64,000 nt of DNA from Mucilaginibacter sp. Bleaf8 (GTDB lineage: Bacteria; Bacteroidota; Bacteroidia; Sphingobacteriales; Sphingobacteriaceae). The position numbers and the translations under genes are program-made. Every line of letters begins with the position of its first letter. The first letter of the stretch is position 1. The notes beneath the pieces were generated by a model, which was given only the letters and a program-made list of their open reading frames with translations, was not told the origin of the DNA and did not search any database. The stretch spans positions 434,001-498,000 of the forward strand of contig NZ_JAHBBK010000001.1 of the NCBI RefSeq assembly GCF_018390515.1, read 5' to 3'. This document shows, in pieces, positions 34,101 to 40,635 of the stretch.

Positions 34101-34340
34101 AACCCGACTCTGTTGCGTACCGATGGCGCGCTTGATAATAATGGTCAGCCTGTAGTTGACGAAAAAGGCAATCAGCAAACAACGTCTGTATACTCTCGCA
34201 TCCCGGTAACCAGTGCAGGTGTATCGTTACGGGTGAATTTATTTGGCTATATCATTTTGGAGCCTTATTTAGCTGTGCCTTTTACACGCAGCGATGTAAA
34301 AAAGCCGGTGTTCGGATTTAATTTTGCGCCAGGTTGGTAA
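31140..34340 (+). CDS. HExxH peptidase-like, beta-propeller, outer-membrane barrel protein
   Basis: A 1066-residue exported protein with a signal peptide (about 1-30, ending RAQA). Residues about 40-280 resemble a peptidase MA-like zinc protease domain with HELVHAFQYHM (HExxH near residue 143) and a downstream EGMAEYLS, consistent with a third ligand. Residues about 295-570 hold PD40/TolB-type propeller repeats (ISPDGKYLAFLSEKD, WSPDSRKFAFS, WSPDGSQIAFQGLS, FSRDGKKIVFSSD, YSADGTQIYFLSN). The C-terminal 400 residues are amphipathic beta strands ending in FGFNFAPGW, like an omp85/D15-type barrel. I infer an outer-membrane protein with a periplasmic or surface protease module; the activity and substrate are unknown. 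Confidence 0.8.
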   Translation: MSKYYFTLSKALVIITCAISALLINTRAQAQYFGQNKVRYKSLKFKVYKTPHFEIYYYLKNDSLLKRFGQESELWYTLHQQVFRDTFKRPNPIILYADHPDFQQTTAIDGDIGVGTGGVTEGLKNRVVMPIMETNQTTRHVLGHELVHAFQYHMLLVNDTASLGNINNLPLWMIEGMAEYLSLGKKDAYTAMWMRDAYLNKDIPTIRDLTESTKYFPYRYGEAFWSYLGSTYGDTIIVPFFKNTARFGLEYGIRRTFGYDDKTLSNLWKNSIISTYQPFLKDTSQVPAGRRLIDSKNGGEMNVAPAISPDGKYLAFLSEKDLFSIDLFLADAKTGRVIKRLTSKTSNTHIDEFNFIESTGAWSPDSRKFAFSVFSGGRNRLMVVEVPTGRVLNNLAMGDAEQFSNLTWSPDGSQIAFQGLSNGYSDLFLYSFSTKKLTQLTNDKYSDYQPSFSRDGKKIVFSSDRTTYDVSLSQSISFNLAELDLATGKVTNIKVFDGANNLNPQYSADGTQIYFLSNRDGFRNLYRYNRSSGVVEQMTELFTGISGITEFSPALSVSANDDILYSYYRSQKYALYNAKASEFKPKVVSGTETNFNAAMLPPPGAVGVDLINTNLNNFLAYQRIPADSIRNIPYRPQFKMDYLASSGVGVGVSSYYGAGLASGVQGVFSDILGRNQIYAGAAVNGEIYDFGAQVLYINQRGRWSFGGGLSHIPYQYGTYGSRLTSIQNNGAETPVLEQYTDIIRSFETSGRLLAYYPFSKSTRIEFGTGASRYAYRVQRYSDYYQYTAQDNQIFPSAYLGSDRHTVSRSDYRDQTGIDLRSFGIFSVNTALVGDNSYFGIAAPLSGFRYRLDAQYNMGTFNFFSPTIDLRRYVRLKPVTLAGRLYSVGRFGDTQNALYPMFIGYPFLVRGYEYSSFYNNSSSGSKDNIIIDQLSGNRIAVANFEVRLPFTGPEKLAQIKSKFLFSDLNFFFDAGLAWNKGDKIEFKKNPTLLRTDGALDNNGQPVVDEKGNQQTTSVYSRIPVTSAGVSLRVNLFGYIILEPYLAVPFTRSDVKKPVFGFNFAPGW

Positions 34341-34359
34341 ACAGCGAAAATCCATAACC

Positions 34360-34392
34360 AAAAAAAGCGACCATAACCGGTCGCTTTTTTTG
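34360..34392 (+). terminator. Intrinsic terminator
   Basis: A 13-bp stem (34360-34372, A7 then GCGACC, with 34379-34391) and ATAACC loop, with a T7 run included in the right arm. It ends the PBP/propeller-barrel unit. Confidence 0.9.
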
Positions 34393-34449
34393 TGCAATGC
34401 AAACACCTAAAGCTGTAATGAGTTTAGTAGTTTAGCTGCATTTATATAC

Positions 34450-35076
34450 ATGAAAAAATTATTGCTATTACTTTTTGCATTAGCCGGCTTACAAATGGCA
34501 TACGCGCAAAACCCTGCAACGCCTCGCGGGTCCTCCTACCAGGATACTGTACGCTCACAGACTTATGTGAAAAATCAGGAAAAGATGATTGATGGTACCG
34601 TGATGAATTCGGTGATGGACATCTATGAAAACTTGAGCCGGTCAAAAAAGCACACGATTATGATAGAATGTATGCGTTCGGCCACTTTGGTTGGTACATT
34701 TAAAAGCCGCGGGCCACTTACTTTCTTTTTACCAAATGATAGCGCTTTCCTGAAAAAGTTTACCAGATCACGGTTAGATACCCTTTTGAAGCCAGCACAT
34801 AAATATGAACTGGCCAACATTATAACCTATCATGCCGTAGCAGGCAGATACACAGCTAAAGATATAGGCAAGCAAATAAAAAACGGAAATGGCGAGGCTT
34901 CATTCCTGACGTTATCAGGCAGTAAGCTCATTGTACGCATTGACAACAACCGCAACATTGTATTGTACGATGAAACCGGTAGTCAAAGCGTTGTTGGCCA
35001 ATTTGACGTAATACAAAACAACGGCATTATACATGGTATAACGACCGTTTTGATACCCAAAGATAAGGCGCTATAA
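34450..35076 (+). CDS. Fasciclin-domain protein
   Basis: Secreted protein of 208 residues: signal peptide 1-19 (ending AYA before QNP), a short linker and one fasciclin (FAS1) domain from about 60 with the H1-like stretch GPLTFFLPNDSAFLKK, the YH motif as ITYHAVAGRYTAKDI, and the H2-like VIQNNGIIHGITTVLIP. FAS1 domains mediate adhesion or polymer binding in many exported proteins; the ligand here is unknown. It stands as a single gene between a terminator and a 207-nt gap. Confidence 0.92.
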   Translation: MKKLLLLLFALAGLQMAYAQNPATPRGSSYQDTVRSQTYVKNQEKMIDGTVMNSVMDIYENLSRSKKHTIMIECMRSATLVGTFKSRGPLTFFLPNDSAFLKKFTRSRLDTLLKPAHKYELANIITYHAVAGRYTAKDIGKQIKNGNGEASFLTLSGSKLIVRIDNNRNIVLYDETGSQSVVGQFDVIQNNGIIHGITTVLIPKDKAL

Positions 35077-35283
35077 TGTAACCGACTTACAGGTCTCTAT
35101 ATTTTCCCTGTTTGCAAGGCATAGACGAATTTGCAACACATACCTATACAACGCCTTTAGAGTGGTAAGTAATTCCCTTTGTATACAGAGTTTGAATTAT
35201 GTAAGCTATATGCCAGTGTTGAAGCCCACCCGGCCAATACAGCTGGTCGTTAACACCGCTTAAACACTACTCTGACTTACCAA

Positions 35284-35640
35284 CTAAAGAGCAATGCCGC
35301 GGCGACGTGTAGCAACAGACGGGCGCATGTATGGACGGGTACGCATGCCATTTTCAAAATTAAGTCCCGGCGTAAGGTCTATCCAGTTTGGATTAACCGA
35401 ACGTATCATCTTTTCCTTTTGTAAGCGTGTAAATGTGCTCACAAATTTAAAGCGCTCCATAGCCTGCTCTTCTGAATTGATCTCTTCAAAATATACCAGC
35501 CTGCTCAACTGCTGCGACTGGTCGAAGAATAAAGTAGGCATCTCCTTATAAAATTCCACAGTTTTCATCATATCAGAGCAAAGTCCAACATGTAAGTTAT
35601 TGCGGTTTCTGTCGGTAATGATATAAATGAACTGTTTCAT
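35284..35640 (-). CDS. GIY-YIG-like nuclease-domain protein
   Basis: A 118-residue protein whose N-terminus (MKQFIYIITDRNRNNLHVGL) follows the GIY-YIG pattern, with the second motif degenerate: HVG stands where YIG is expected. A central LVYFEEINSEEQAMERFK and QKEKMIRSVNPNWIDL match the later part of the UPF0213-type small GIY-YIG proteins. The C-terminal tail is Arg-rich (RTRPYMRPSVATRRRG). The start at 35640 was chosen from homology; the frame extends further upstream but through the divergent gene's control region. It is head to head with a LexA-like repressor, with 85 nt between start codons. Nuclease activity is uncertain because of the altered motif. Confidence 0.75.
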   Translation of the reverse strand: MKQFIYIITDRNRNNLHVGLCSDMMKTVEFYKEMPTLFFDQSQQLSRLVYFEEINSEEQAMERFKFVSTFTRLQKEKMIRSVNPNWIDLTPGLNFENGMRTRPYMRPSVATRRRGIAL

Positions 35641-35672
35641 AATGATAATAAATTTTGCTGAATTAAAATTTC

Positions 35673-35711
35673 TTACTAATTTTATGAGCATAAAGTTACT
35701 AACAAAATTAG
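35673..35711. promoter_or_regulatory. Putative operator between GIY-YIG and repressor genes
   Basis: Two direct copies of TTACTAA (35673-35679 and 35696-35702, 23 bp apart) and an 8-bp inverted pair CTAATTTT (35676-35683) / AAAATTAG (35704-35711) lie in the 85-nt divergent intergenic region. The layout suits autoregulation by the adjacent HTH repressor, but the region is AT-rich, so chance matches are possible. Confidence 0.4.
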
Positions 35712-35725
35712 CAATTCCAAATTTT

Positions 35726-36502
35726 ATGTCAATAATTTCATCAAATATTAAATTTCTCAGAAAGAAGAAAGGCCTAACCCAACAGCAGTTTGCTGATGAA
35801 ATAGGCATAAAAAGGTCGCTGGTTGGCGCTTATGAAGAAGACAGAGCCGATCCGAAATATGAATTGCTAAAAAAAATAGCATTGTATTTTGAGATTAGTG
35901 TGGATGATTTTATAAACGAAACCATTAATGAGAAATGGGCCCCTAAGCCTAAAGGCAATCCGGCTAACTTAAGAGTACTTAGTATATCGGTAGATAAAGA
36001 AGATAACGAAAATATAGAAATGGTACCGGTTAAAGCCAGCGCCGGTTACTTAAACGGTTATGCCGATCCTGAATATGTAGCTGCATTGCCTAAGTTTTAC
36101 CTGCCTATGTTTAAGCAGGGCACTTACCGCGCCTTTGAAATTAAAGGCGACTCGATGCTGCCCCTACCATCAGGAAGCGTAATTATAGGTGAGTACGTAG
36201 AGAACTGGGCCGACGTTAAAGCCGGTGATACCTATGTTGTGGTATCAAAAACAGAAGGTGTTGTTTATAAAAGGGCCGGTAACAAGTATAAAGAGAACCG
36301 TAGTTTAAAGCTAATTTCTGATAACCCGGTTTATGAGCCTTACGAGATAAGCAACGAAGATATACTGGAAATATGGAAAGCCAAGGCTTACCTGTCAACC
36401 CAACTACCGGAACCTGCACCTGCGCCAACCATGGAGAACTTGACCAGTATGATGGCCTCTATGCAAAAATCGATAGCCAAATTGCAGCAAGGCAACAATT
36501 AA
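35726..36502 (+). CDS. XRE-family repressor with S24 (LexA-like) peptidase domain
   Basis: A 258-residue regulator: N-terminal helix-turn-helix of the Cro/C1 type (about 7-62, KKGLTQQQFADEIGIKRSLV) and C-terminal LexA/C1-like S24 domain. The catalytic dyad is Ser143 (KGDSMLP) and Lys182 (VYKRA). An Ala106-Gly107 bond in PVKASAGY is a candidate self-cleavage site. Such proteins are inactivated by RecA filaments in LexA/phage systems, though not all Bacteroidota members cleave. The ATG at 35726 (MSIISSNIKFLRKKKG) is preferred; the frame is open to 35627, which would overlap the GIY-YIG gene. The neighbouring divergent gene is the likely target, with the repressor itself. Confidence 0.88.
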   Translation: MSIISSNIKFLRKKKGLTQQQFADEIGIKRSLVGAYEEDRADPKYELLKKIALYFEISVDDFINETINEKWAPKPKGNPANLRVLSISVDKEDNENIEMVPVKASAGYLNGYADPEYVAALPKFYLPMFKQGTYRAFEIKGDSMLPLPSGSVIIGEYVENWADVKAGDTYVVVSKTEGVVYKRAGNKYKENRSLKLISDNPVYEPYEISNEDILEIWKAKAYLSTQLPEPAPAPTMENLTSMMASMQKSIAKLQQGNN

Positions 36503-36564
36503 GTTACATGATTGTAATTAAACGGTAAGCCATTAACTTTATCAAAACACTTAAACAACAAACA

Positions 36565-36942
36565 ATGAAAAAGATTTTGATGATGTGCTGCTTGCTGTTG
36601 GCAATCAGTGCGGTAAGCTTTGCTCAAGGCGGTATGAGAAGAAGCCCGGAAGAGCAGGCCAAACAATTGAAAGAGCAACTGAAATTAACGGATGATCAGA
36701 CTGCTAAAATTACTACCATTTTACAGACTCAGGCCAAATCGCGCGACAGCATTTTTAATGCGGCCAATGGTGACCGCCAGGCCATGATGCAGGCTATGCG
36801 CCCGCTGATGGAATCAACCAATACCAAAATTCAGGCGGTATTGACTGACGAGCAAAAGGCAGCTTACAAAAAATGGATGGAAGAAAGACGTGAAAGAATG
36901 CGCCAAAACCAGGGCGGCGGCGCTCCGCCATCTCAAAAGTAA
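36565..36942 (+). CDS. Spy/CpxP-like periplasmic protein
   Basis: A 125-residue periplasmic protein: signal peptide 1-20 (ending SFA before QGG), then an all-helical LTxxQ-type region with LKLTDDQTAKITTILQTQ and LTDEQKAAYKKWMEERRERM, the paired helices characteristic of the Spy/CpxP family (refolding chaperone or metal/stress sensor). The C-terminus is Gln/Gly/Pro-rich and flexible. It sits 62 nt after the repressor gene on the same strand; a terminator follows its stop at 36954. Confidence 0.85.
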   Translation: MKKILMMCCLLLAISAVSFAQGGMRRSPEEQAKQLKEQLKLTDDQTAKITTILQTQAKSRDSIFNAANGDRQAMMQAMRPLMESTNTKIQAVLTDEQKAAYKKWMEERRERMRQNQGGGAPPSQK

Positions 36943-36953
36943 TTTTTATTATG

Positions 36954-36978
36954 AAGCGGCTAAATGCCGCTTTTTTTA
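36954..36978 (+). terminator. Terminator between the Spy-like gene and bioF
   Basis: Stem AAGCGGC (36954-36960) with GCCGCTT (36966-36972), TAAAT loop, followed by a T-run to 36977. It covers the in-frame ATG at 36951, which argues that bioF does not start there. Confidence 0.85.
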
Positions 36979-36984
36979 TTTTTG
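36977..36984 (+). promoter_or_regulatory. Candidate -7 element for bioF-bioD
   Basis: TATTTTTG is an exact TAnnTTTG match directly after the terminator T-run, 14 nt before the proposed TTG start at 36999. No clear -33 TTG is seen. Confidence 0.4.
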
Positions 36985-36998
36985 TTCAAATTATAATA

Positions 36999-38117
36999 TT
37001 GGATCCGCATTATTACATACAGCAAAAGTTGGATAGCCGTCGGGCAGAGGGCCTGTATCGCCAATTGCGCCGCCAAAATCAACTGATTGATTTTTGTTCG
37101 AATGACTACCTCGGCTTTACCCGTTCGACCACGTTGAACCAAATGGTAGAACATGAAATGCAGCGCCTTGCTCCTGCTGCAAACGGTTCTGCAGGTTCCC
37201 GCTTATTGGCCGGTAACACCGCTTACGCGGAGGAACTGGAACAGTGGATAGCCAGTTACCATTCAAGTGAAACTGCGTTACTGTTCAACTCCGGCTATGA
37301 TGCCAACGTTGGTCTTTTCTCATCCCTTCCGCAACGTGGCGACACAGTAATACACGATGAGCTGATCCATGCATCCATCATTGACGGCACCAGATTGAGC
37401 CATGCCAATCGCTACAGTTTTAAGCATAATGATCTCGATGCGTTGGAAGCCAAACTCAAAACAGCGAAAGGACACTGCTATGTAGCCGTAGAAAGCGTAT
37501 ACTCTATGGATGGCGACTTAGCACCGTTACAACAAATGGTTACTTTGGTAAACCAATATAATGCAAGCCTGATTGTAGATGAAGCACATGCTATTGGCGT
37601 ATTCGGTAAAGGATCAATTAATCAGTTAGGCTTGCAAAATGAAGTTTTTGCGCGTGTAGTTACATTTGGTAAAGCCATGGGCTGTCACGGCGCCGCTGTA
37701 TTAGGGAGCGATCTGCTCAGCCAATATTTAATAAACTTTGCGCGGTCTTTTATTTATACCACTGCTGCACCTCTGCACCAGCTGGCTACCATCCGGATGG
37801 CTTACAAGTTGTTGGAACAGTCAGGTAGTATAGTTGATCAAGTGCATGCTAATATTGCCTTATACAACAGTTCCATGGCTGAGCATCTATCATCAACAAA
37901 CGTTAGCGCTATCCAGACTCTACCATTAGGCAGCAACAAAAAGGCTATTGAAGCTGCTGCATATTTGCAACAAAATGGTTTTGACGTACGGCCTATTTTG
38001 AGCCCTACTGTTGCAGCCGGTACCGAGCGAATTAGAGTTTGCCTGCATAGCTTTAATACGGCAGAAGAAATACAACAACTAACACAACATATAAATACAC
38101 AATTGAATGCCTGCTAA
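36999..38117 (+). CDS. bioF: 8-amino-7-oxononanoate synthase
   Basis: PLP-dependent alpha-oxoamine synthase that condenses pimeloyl-(ACP/CoA) with alanine, the first step of the biotin ring pathway. Seen: IDFCSNDYLGFTRS, GNTAYAEELEQWIA, VIHDELIHASIIDGTRLS, VAVESVYSMDGDLAPL, IVDEAHAIGVFG and VVTFGKAMGCHG with the Schiff-base lysine. A start at TTG 36999 gives 372 residues (DPHYYIQQKLDSRRAEGLY follows), which fits the family. The longer frame starting with ATG at 36951 would translate a terminator hairpin and add 16 residues unlike BioF, so I reject it. The 3' end overlaps bioD by 11 nt. Confidence 0.9.
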   Translation: MDPHYYIQQKLDSRRAEGLYRQLRRQNQLIDFCSNDYLGFTRSTTLNQMVEHEMQRLAPAANGSAGSRLLAGNTAYAEELEQWIASYHSSETALLFNSGYDANVGLFSSLPQRGDTVIHDELIHASIIDGTRLSHANRYSFKHNDLDALEAKLKTAKGHCYVAVESVYSMDGDLAPLQQMVTLVNQYNASLIVDEAHAIGVFGKGSINQLGLQNEVFARVVTFGKAMGCHGAAVLGSDLLSQYLINFARSFIYTTAAPLHQLATIRMAYKLLEQSGSIVDQVHANIALYNSSMAEHLSSTNVSAIQTLPLGSNKKAIEAAAYLQQNGFDVRPILSPTVAAGTERIRVCLHSFNTAEEIQQLTQHINTQLNAC

Positions 38118-38724
38118 TACACCTATTTTTGTAACCGGAATTGGAACAGATGTCGGCAAAACAGTAGCTTCGGCTATTCTGGTCGAACATTTAAAGGCCG
38201 ATTACTGGAAACCTGTGCAGTCCGGCGATTTGGATAACAGCGATACGATGAAAGTGCAGCGACTGATTACCAACACAGTCACGCGTTTTCATCCCGAAGC
38301 GTACCGCTTAACGCAACCTTTTTCGCCCCATAAATCTGCCGATTTGGACAGAACCGAAATTGAACTTGACAAAATTATTTTGCCAGAGACAGATAATCAA
38401 TTACTGATTGAAGGAGCCGGTGGATTGATGGTACCATTAAATGATAAAGCTTTTATCATCGATTTAATTGAACATCTTGGCGCTGAGGCTATTTTGGTAG
38501 TAAAACACTATTTGGGCAGCATTAACCATACCCTGTTATCAATGGAATTGCTAAAAAAGCGAAATATCAAAATAAGGGCCTTGGTGCTTAACGGTGATGG
38601 GGATGCCTATTCGGAAGATATTATAAATACTTATATGCCCATCGGTAAAATAGTTCGAATTCCTGCTTTAGCCAGCGTTGATAAAGCCACCGTACTGAAA
38701 TATAGCGGCCTTATTGAATTTTGA
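38107..38724 (+). CDS. bioD: Dethiobiotin synthetase
   Basis: ATP-dependent carboxylase that closes the ureido ring to form dethiobiotin, 205 residues. The P-loop GIGTDVGKTVAS is near residues 10-20, KPVQSGD follows, and IEGAGGLMVPLND marks the second conserved region of the family. Its ATG lies within the last codons of bioF, pointing to coupled translation. bioA is not in the window, and bioB lies 38 kb away at the left edge on the other strand. Confidence 0.93.
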   Translation: MPANTPIFVTGIGTDVGKTVASAILVEHLKADYWKPVQSGDLDNSDTMKVQRLITNTVTRFHPEAYRLTQPFSPHKSADLDRTEIELDKIILPETDNQLLIEGAGGLMVPLNDKAFIIDLIEHLGAEAILVVKHYLGSINHTLLSMELLKKRNIKIRALVLNGDGDAYSEDIINTYMPIGKIVRIPALASVDKATVLKYSGLIEF

Positions 38725-38728
38725 TAAA

Positions 38729-38757
38729 AAGCCCCGATTCAAATTGAATCGGGGCTT
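38729..38757. terminator. Terminator between bioD and argS
   Basis: GC-rich stem AAGCCCCGATT (38729-38739) with its complement at 38746-38756 around a CAAATTG loop. It lies between the converging bioD and argS genes and can act on both. Confidence 0.85.
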
Positions 38758-38781
38758 ATATCTTATACCGAACTATCGGTT

Positions 38782-40548
38782 TTACATTCTTTCTGGCACC
38801 TCAATACCCAGCAAACGCATGCCTTTCGCAATCACCTGAGCTGCTGCTGCTGACAACTGTAACCGGAATTTTTTGATATCCTCAGTTTCTGCCTGCAGTA
38901 TTGATTTTTCATGATAGAACTTGTTATACACCTTGGCAAGCTCATAGATGTAATTGGCAACAGCTGCCGGGTTGAACTCTTTAGCTGCTATGCTTACTAT
39001 GTTGGTGTATTCTGTCAACTGTATGATCAGATCCCGCTCTACAGCGTCTAATGTATCAACTCCATTTGCTGAATTATAATCCACACCAGCCCTGCTCAAA
39101 ACAGATTTAATACGTGCATGCGTATATTGGATAAACGGCCCGGTATGCCCTTGAAAATCCACCGACTCGTTAGGATCAAACAGTAAACGTTTCTTTGGAT
39201 CTACTTTTAGTAAAAAGTACTTTAATGCTCCCATACCAATAATATGATATAAGTGCTGCTTATCTTCAATGTTGAATCCGTCAACTTTACCCAAGGCTTC
39301 GGTCTGTTCCTTAGCAGTGCTTTCCATTTCAGAGATCAGGTCGTCGGCATCTACCACCGTGCCCTCGCGCGATTTCATCTTACCCGAAGGCAAGTCAACC
39401 ATACCGTATGATAGATGGAATAAACCTTTAGCCCAGGTCTTGCCCAGCTTTTCCAGAATCAGGAACAACACTTTAAAGTGATAATCCTGCTCGTTACCTA
39501 CCACGTAAATAGACTCGTCCATGCCAAAGTCGTTGTACTTCAATTGGGCCGTACCTAAATCTTGAGTGATATATACCGACGTACCATCGGCACGTAAAAC
39601 CAGTTTCTGATCAAGCCCATCCTCGGTCAAATCAATCCATACCGAACCATCTTCTTTTTTAAAGAAAATGCCCTTGGCCAGTCCTTCTTCAATTATATCT
39701 TTACCTAATAAGTAGGTGTTTGATTCGTAATAAAATTTATCAAAATCAACGCCTAACTTTTTGTAAGTGTCAGCAAAGCCGTCGTACACCCAGCCATTCA
39801 TTGTTTTCCACAAGCTGATCACTTCCTCATCACCAGCCTCCCATTTTTGCAGCATTTGCTGGGCCTCTAAAATCAGCGGCGCTGTTTTTTTGGCTTCTTC
39901 TTCGGTTTTACCTGCTGCTTTAAGTTCGTCAATCTGTTTCTTATACTCTTTATCAAATATCACATAATATTTACCTACCAAATGGTCGCCCTTTAAGCCG
40001 GCAGACTGCGGGGTTTCGCCGTTGCCAAACTTTTGCCAGGCCAGCATGGATTTGCAAATGTGTATACCACGGTCGTTAACAAGGTTGGCTTTGATTACCT
40101 CGTAACCGGCTGCTTCCAAAATAGCGGCAACCGAATAACCCAATAGGTTGTTGCGCACGTGGCCCAGGTGTAAAGGCTTATTAGTATTGGGTGATGAATA
40201 CTCAACCATTACCTTTTTACCGTTAGCAGGCAATATGCCGAAGTTCTCGGCCAAAACCTGCGTTTGGTACACATTAAGCCAGTAAGTATCGGCTATGGAG
40301 ATATTTAGAAAACCTTTTATAACGTTAAAACCAGCAACCTCAGCTACATTAGCTTTCAGGTACTCGCCTATCTGCTCGCCGGTTTGTTCGGGCGACTTGC
40401 GTGAAAAGCGGGTGAACGGAAAAGTAACTATGGTAACCTGACCTTCAAACTCTTTACGGGTTTGCTGCAGGTTTACGTCTTGCGGGGTAATATCTGTTTG
40501 GTATAAGGCTTTAACCGCCTCTATGGCAGCTTTAATAATAAAATCCAT
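38782..40548 (-). CDS. argS: Arginyl-tRNA synthetase
   Basis: Class I aminoacyl-tRNA synthetase charging tRNA-Arg, 588 residues. N-terminal additional domain (Arg_tRNA_synt_N, about 1-90), catalytic Rossmann domain with HIGH as HLGH in NTNKPLHLGHVRNN, and a KMSKS-like MKSREGT, then the helical DALR anticodon-binding domain (about 465-588). It is the first of four genes in this region that use arginine. Divergent from the arginine deiminase gene with 87 nt between starts. Confidence 0.97.
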   Translation of the reverse strand: MDFIIKAAIEAVKALYQTDITPQDVNLQQTRKEFEGQVTIVTFPFTRFSRKSPEQTGEQIGEYLKANVAEVAGFNVIKGFLNISIADTYWLNVYQTQVLAENFGILPANGKKVMVEYSSPNTNKPLHLGHVRNNLLGYSVAAILEAAGYEVIKANLVNDRGIHICKSMLAWQKFGNGETPQSAGLKGDHLVGKYYVIFDKEYKKQIDELKAAGKTEEEAKKTAPLILEAQQMLQKWEAGDEEVISLWKTMNGWVYDGFADTYKKLGVDFDKFYYESNTYLLGKDIIEEGLAKGIFFKKEDGSVWIDLTEDGLDQKLVLRADGTSVYITQDLGTAQLKYNDFGMDESIYVVGNEQDYHFKVLFLILEKLGKTWAKGLFHLSYGMVDLPSGKMKSREGTVVDADDLISEMESTAKEQTEALGKVDGFNIEDKQHLYHIIGMGALKYFLLKVDPKKRLLFDPNESVDFQGHTGPFIQYTHARIKSVLSRAGVDYNSANGVDTLDAVERDLIIQLTEYTNIVSIAAKEFNPAAVANYIYELAKVYNKFYHEKSILQAETEDIKKFRLQLSAAAAQVIAKGMRLLGIEVPERM

Positions 40549-40552
40549 TCGC

Positions 40553-40560
40553 CAAAATTA
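40553..40560 (-). promoter_or_regulatory. Candidate -7 element for argS
   Basis: TAATTTTG on the minus strand, exact TAnnTTTG, only four bases before the argS ATG. As at ribD, use of this element would give an almost leaderless transcript. No -33 TTG at the usual spacing. Confidence 0.4.
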
Positions 40561-40608
40561 ATAAAATGCGCTTAACCTGCGGGTATTATTATATTGATTA
40601 ATTCTGAA

Positions 40609-40616
40609 TACATTTG
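40609..40616 (+). promoter_or_regulatory. Candidate -7 element for arginine deiminase gene
   Basis: TACATTTG, exact match to TAnnTTTG, 19 nt before the ATG at 40636. The nearest TTG (40594) is too close to be a standard -33 element. Confidence 0.4.
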
Positions 40617-40635
40617 AATCTTATTATAATATCCT

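Noticed and set aside
35077..35283. tRNA or small RNA gene after the fasciclin gene
   Set aside because: No cloverleaf arms, T-loop sequence or CCA-compatible end could be found; nothing in the 207 nt supports an RNA gene.
35726..36502. Prophage repressor marking a prophage
   Set aside because: No structural, terminase, integrase or lysis genes lie on either side, so the regulator appears to be chromosomal.
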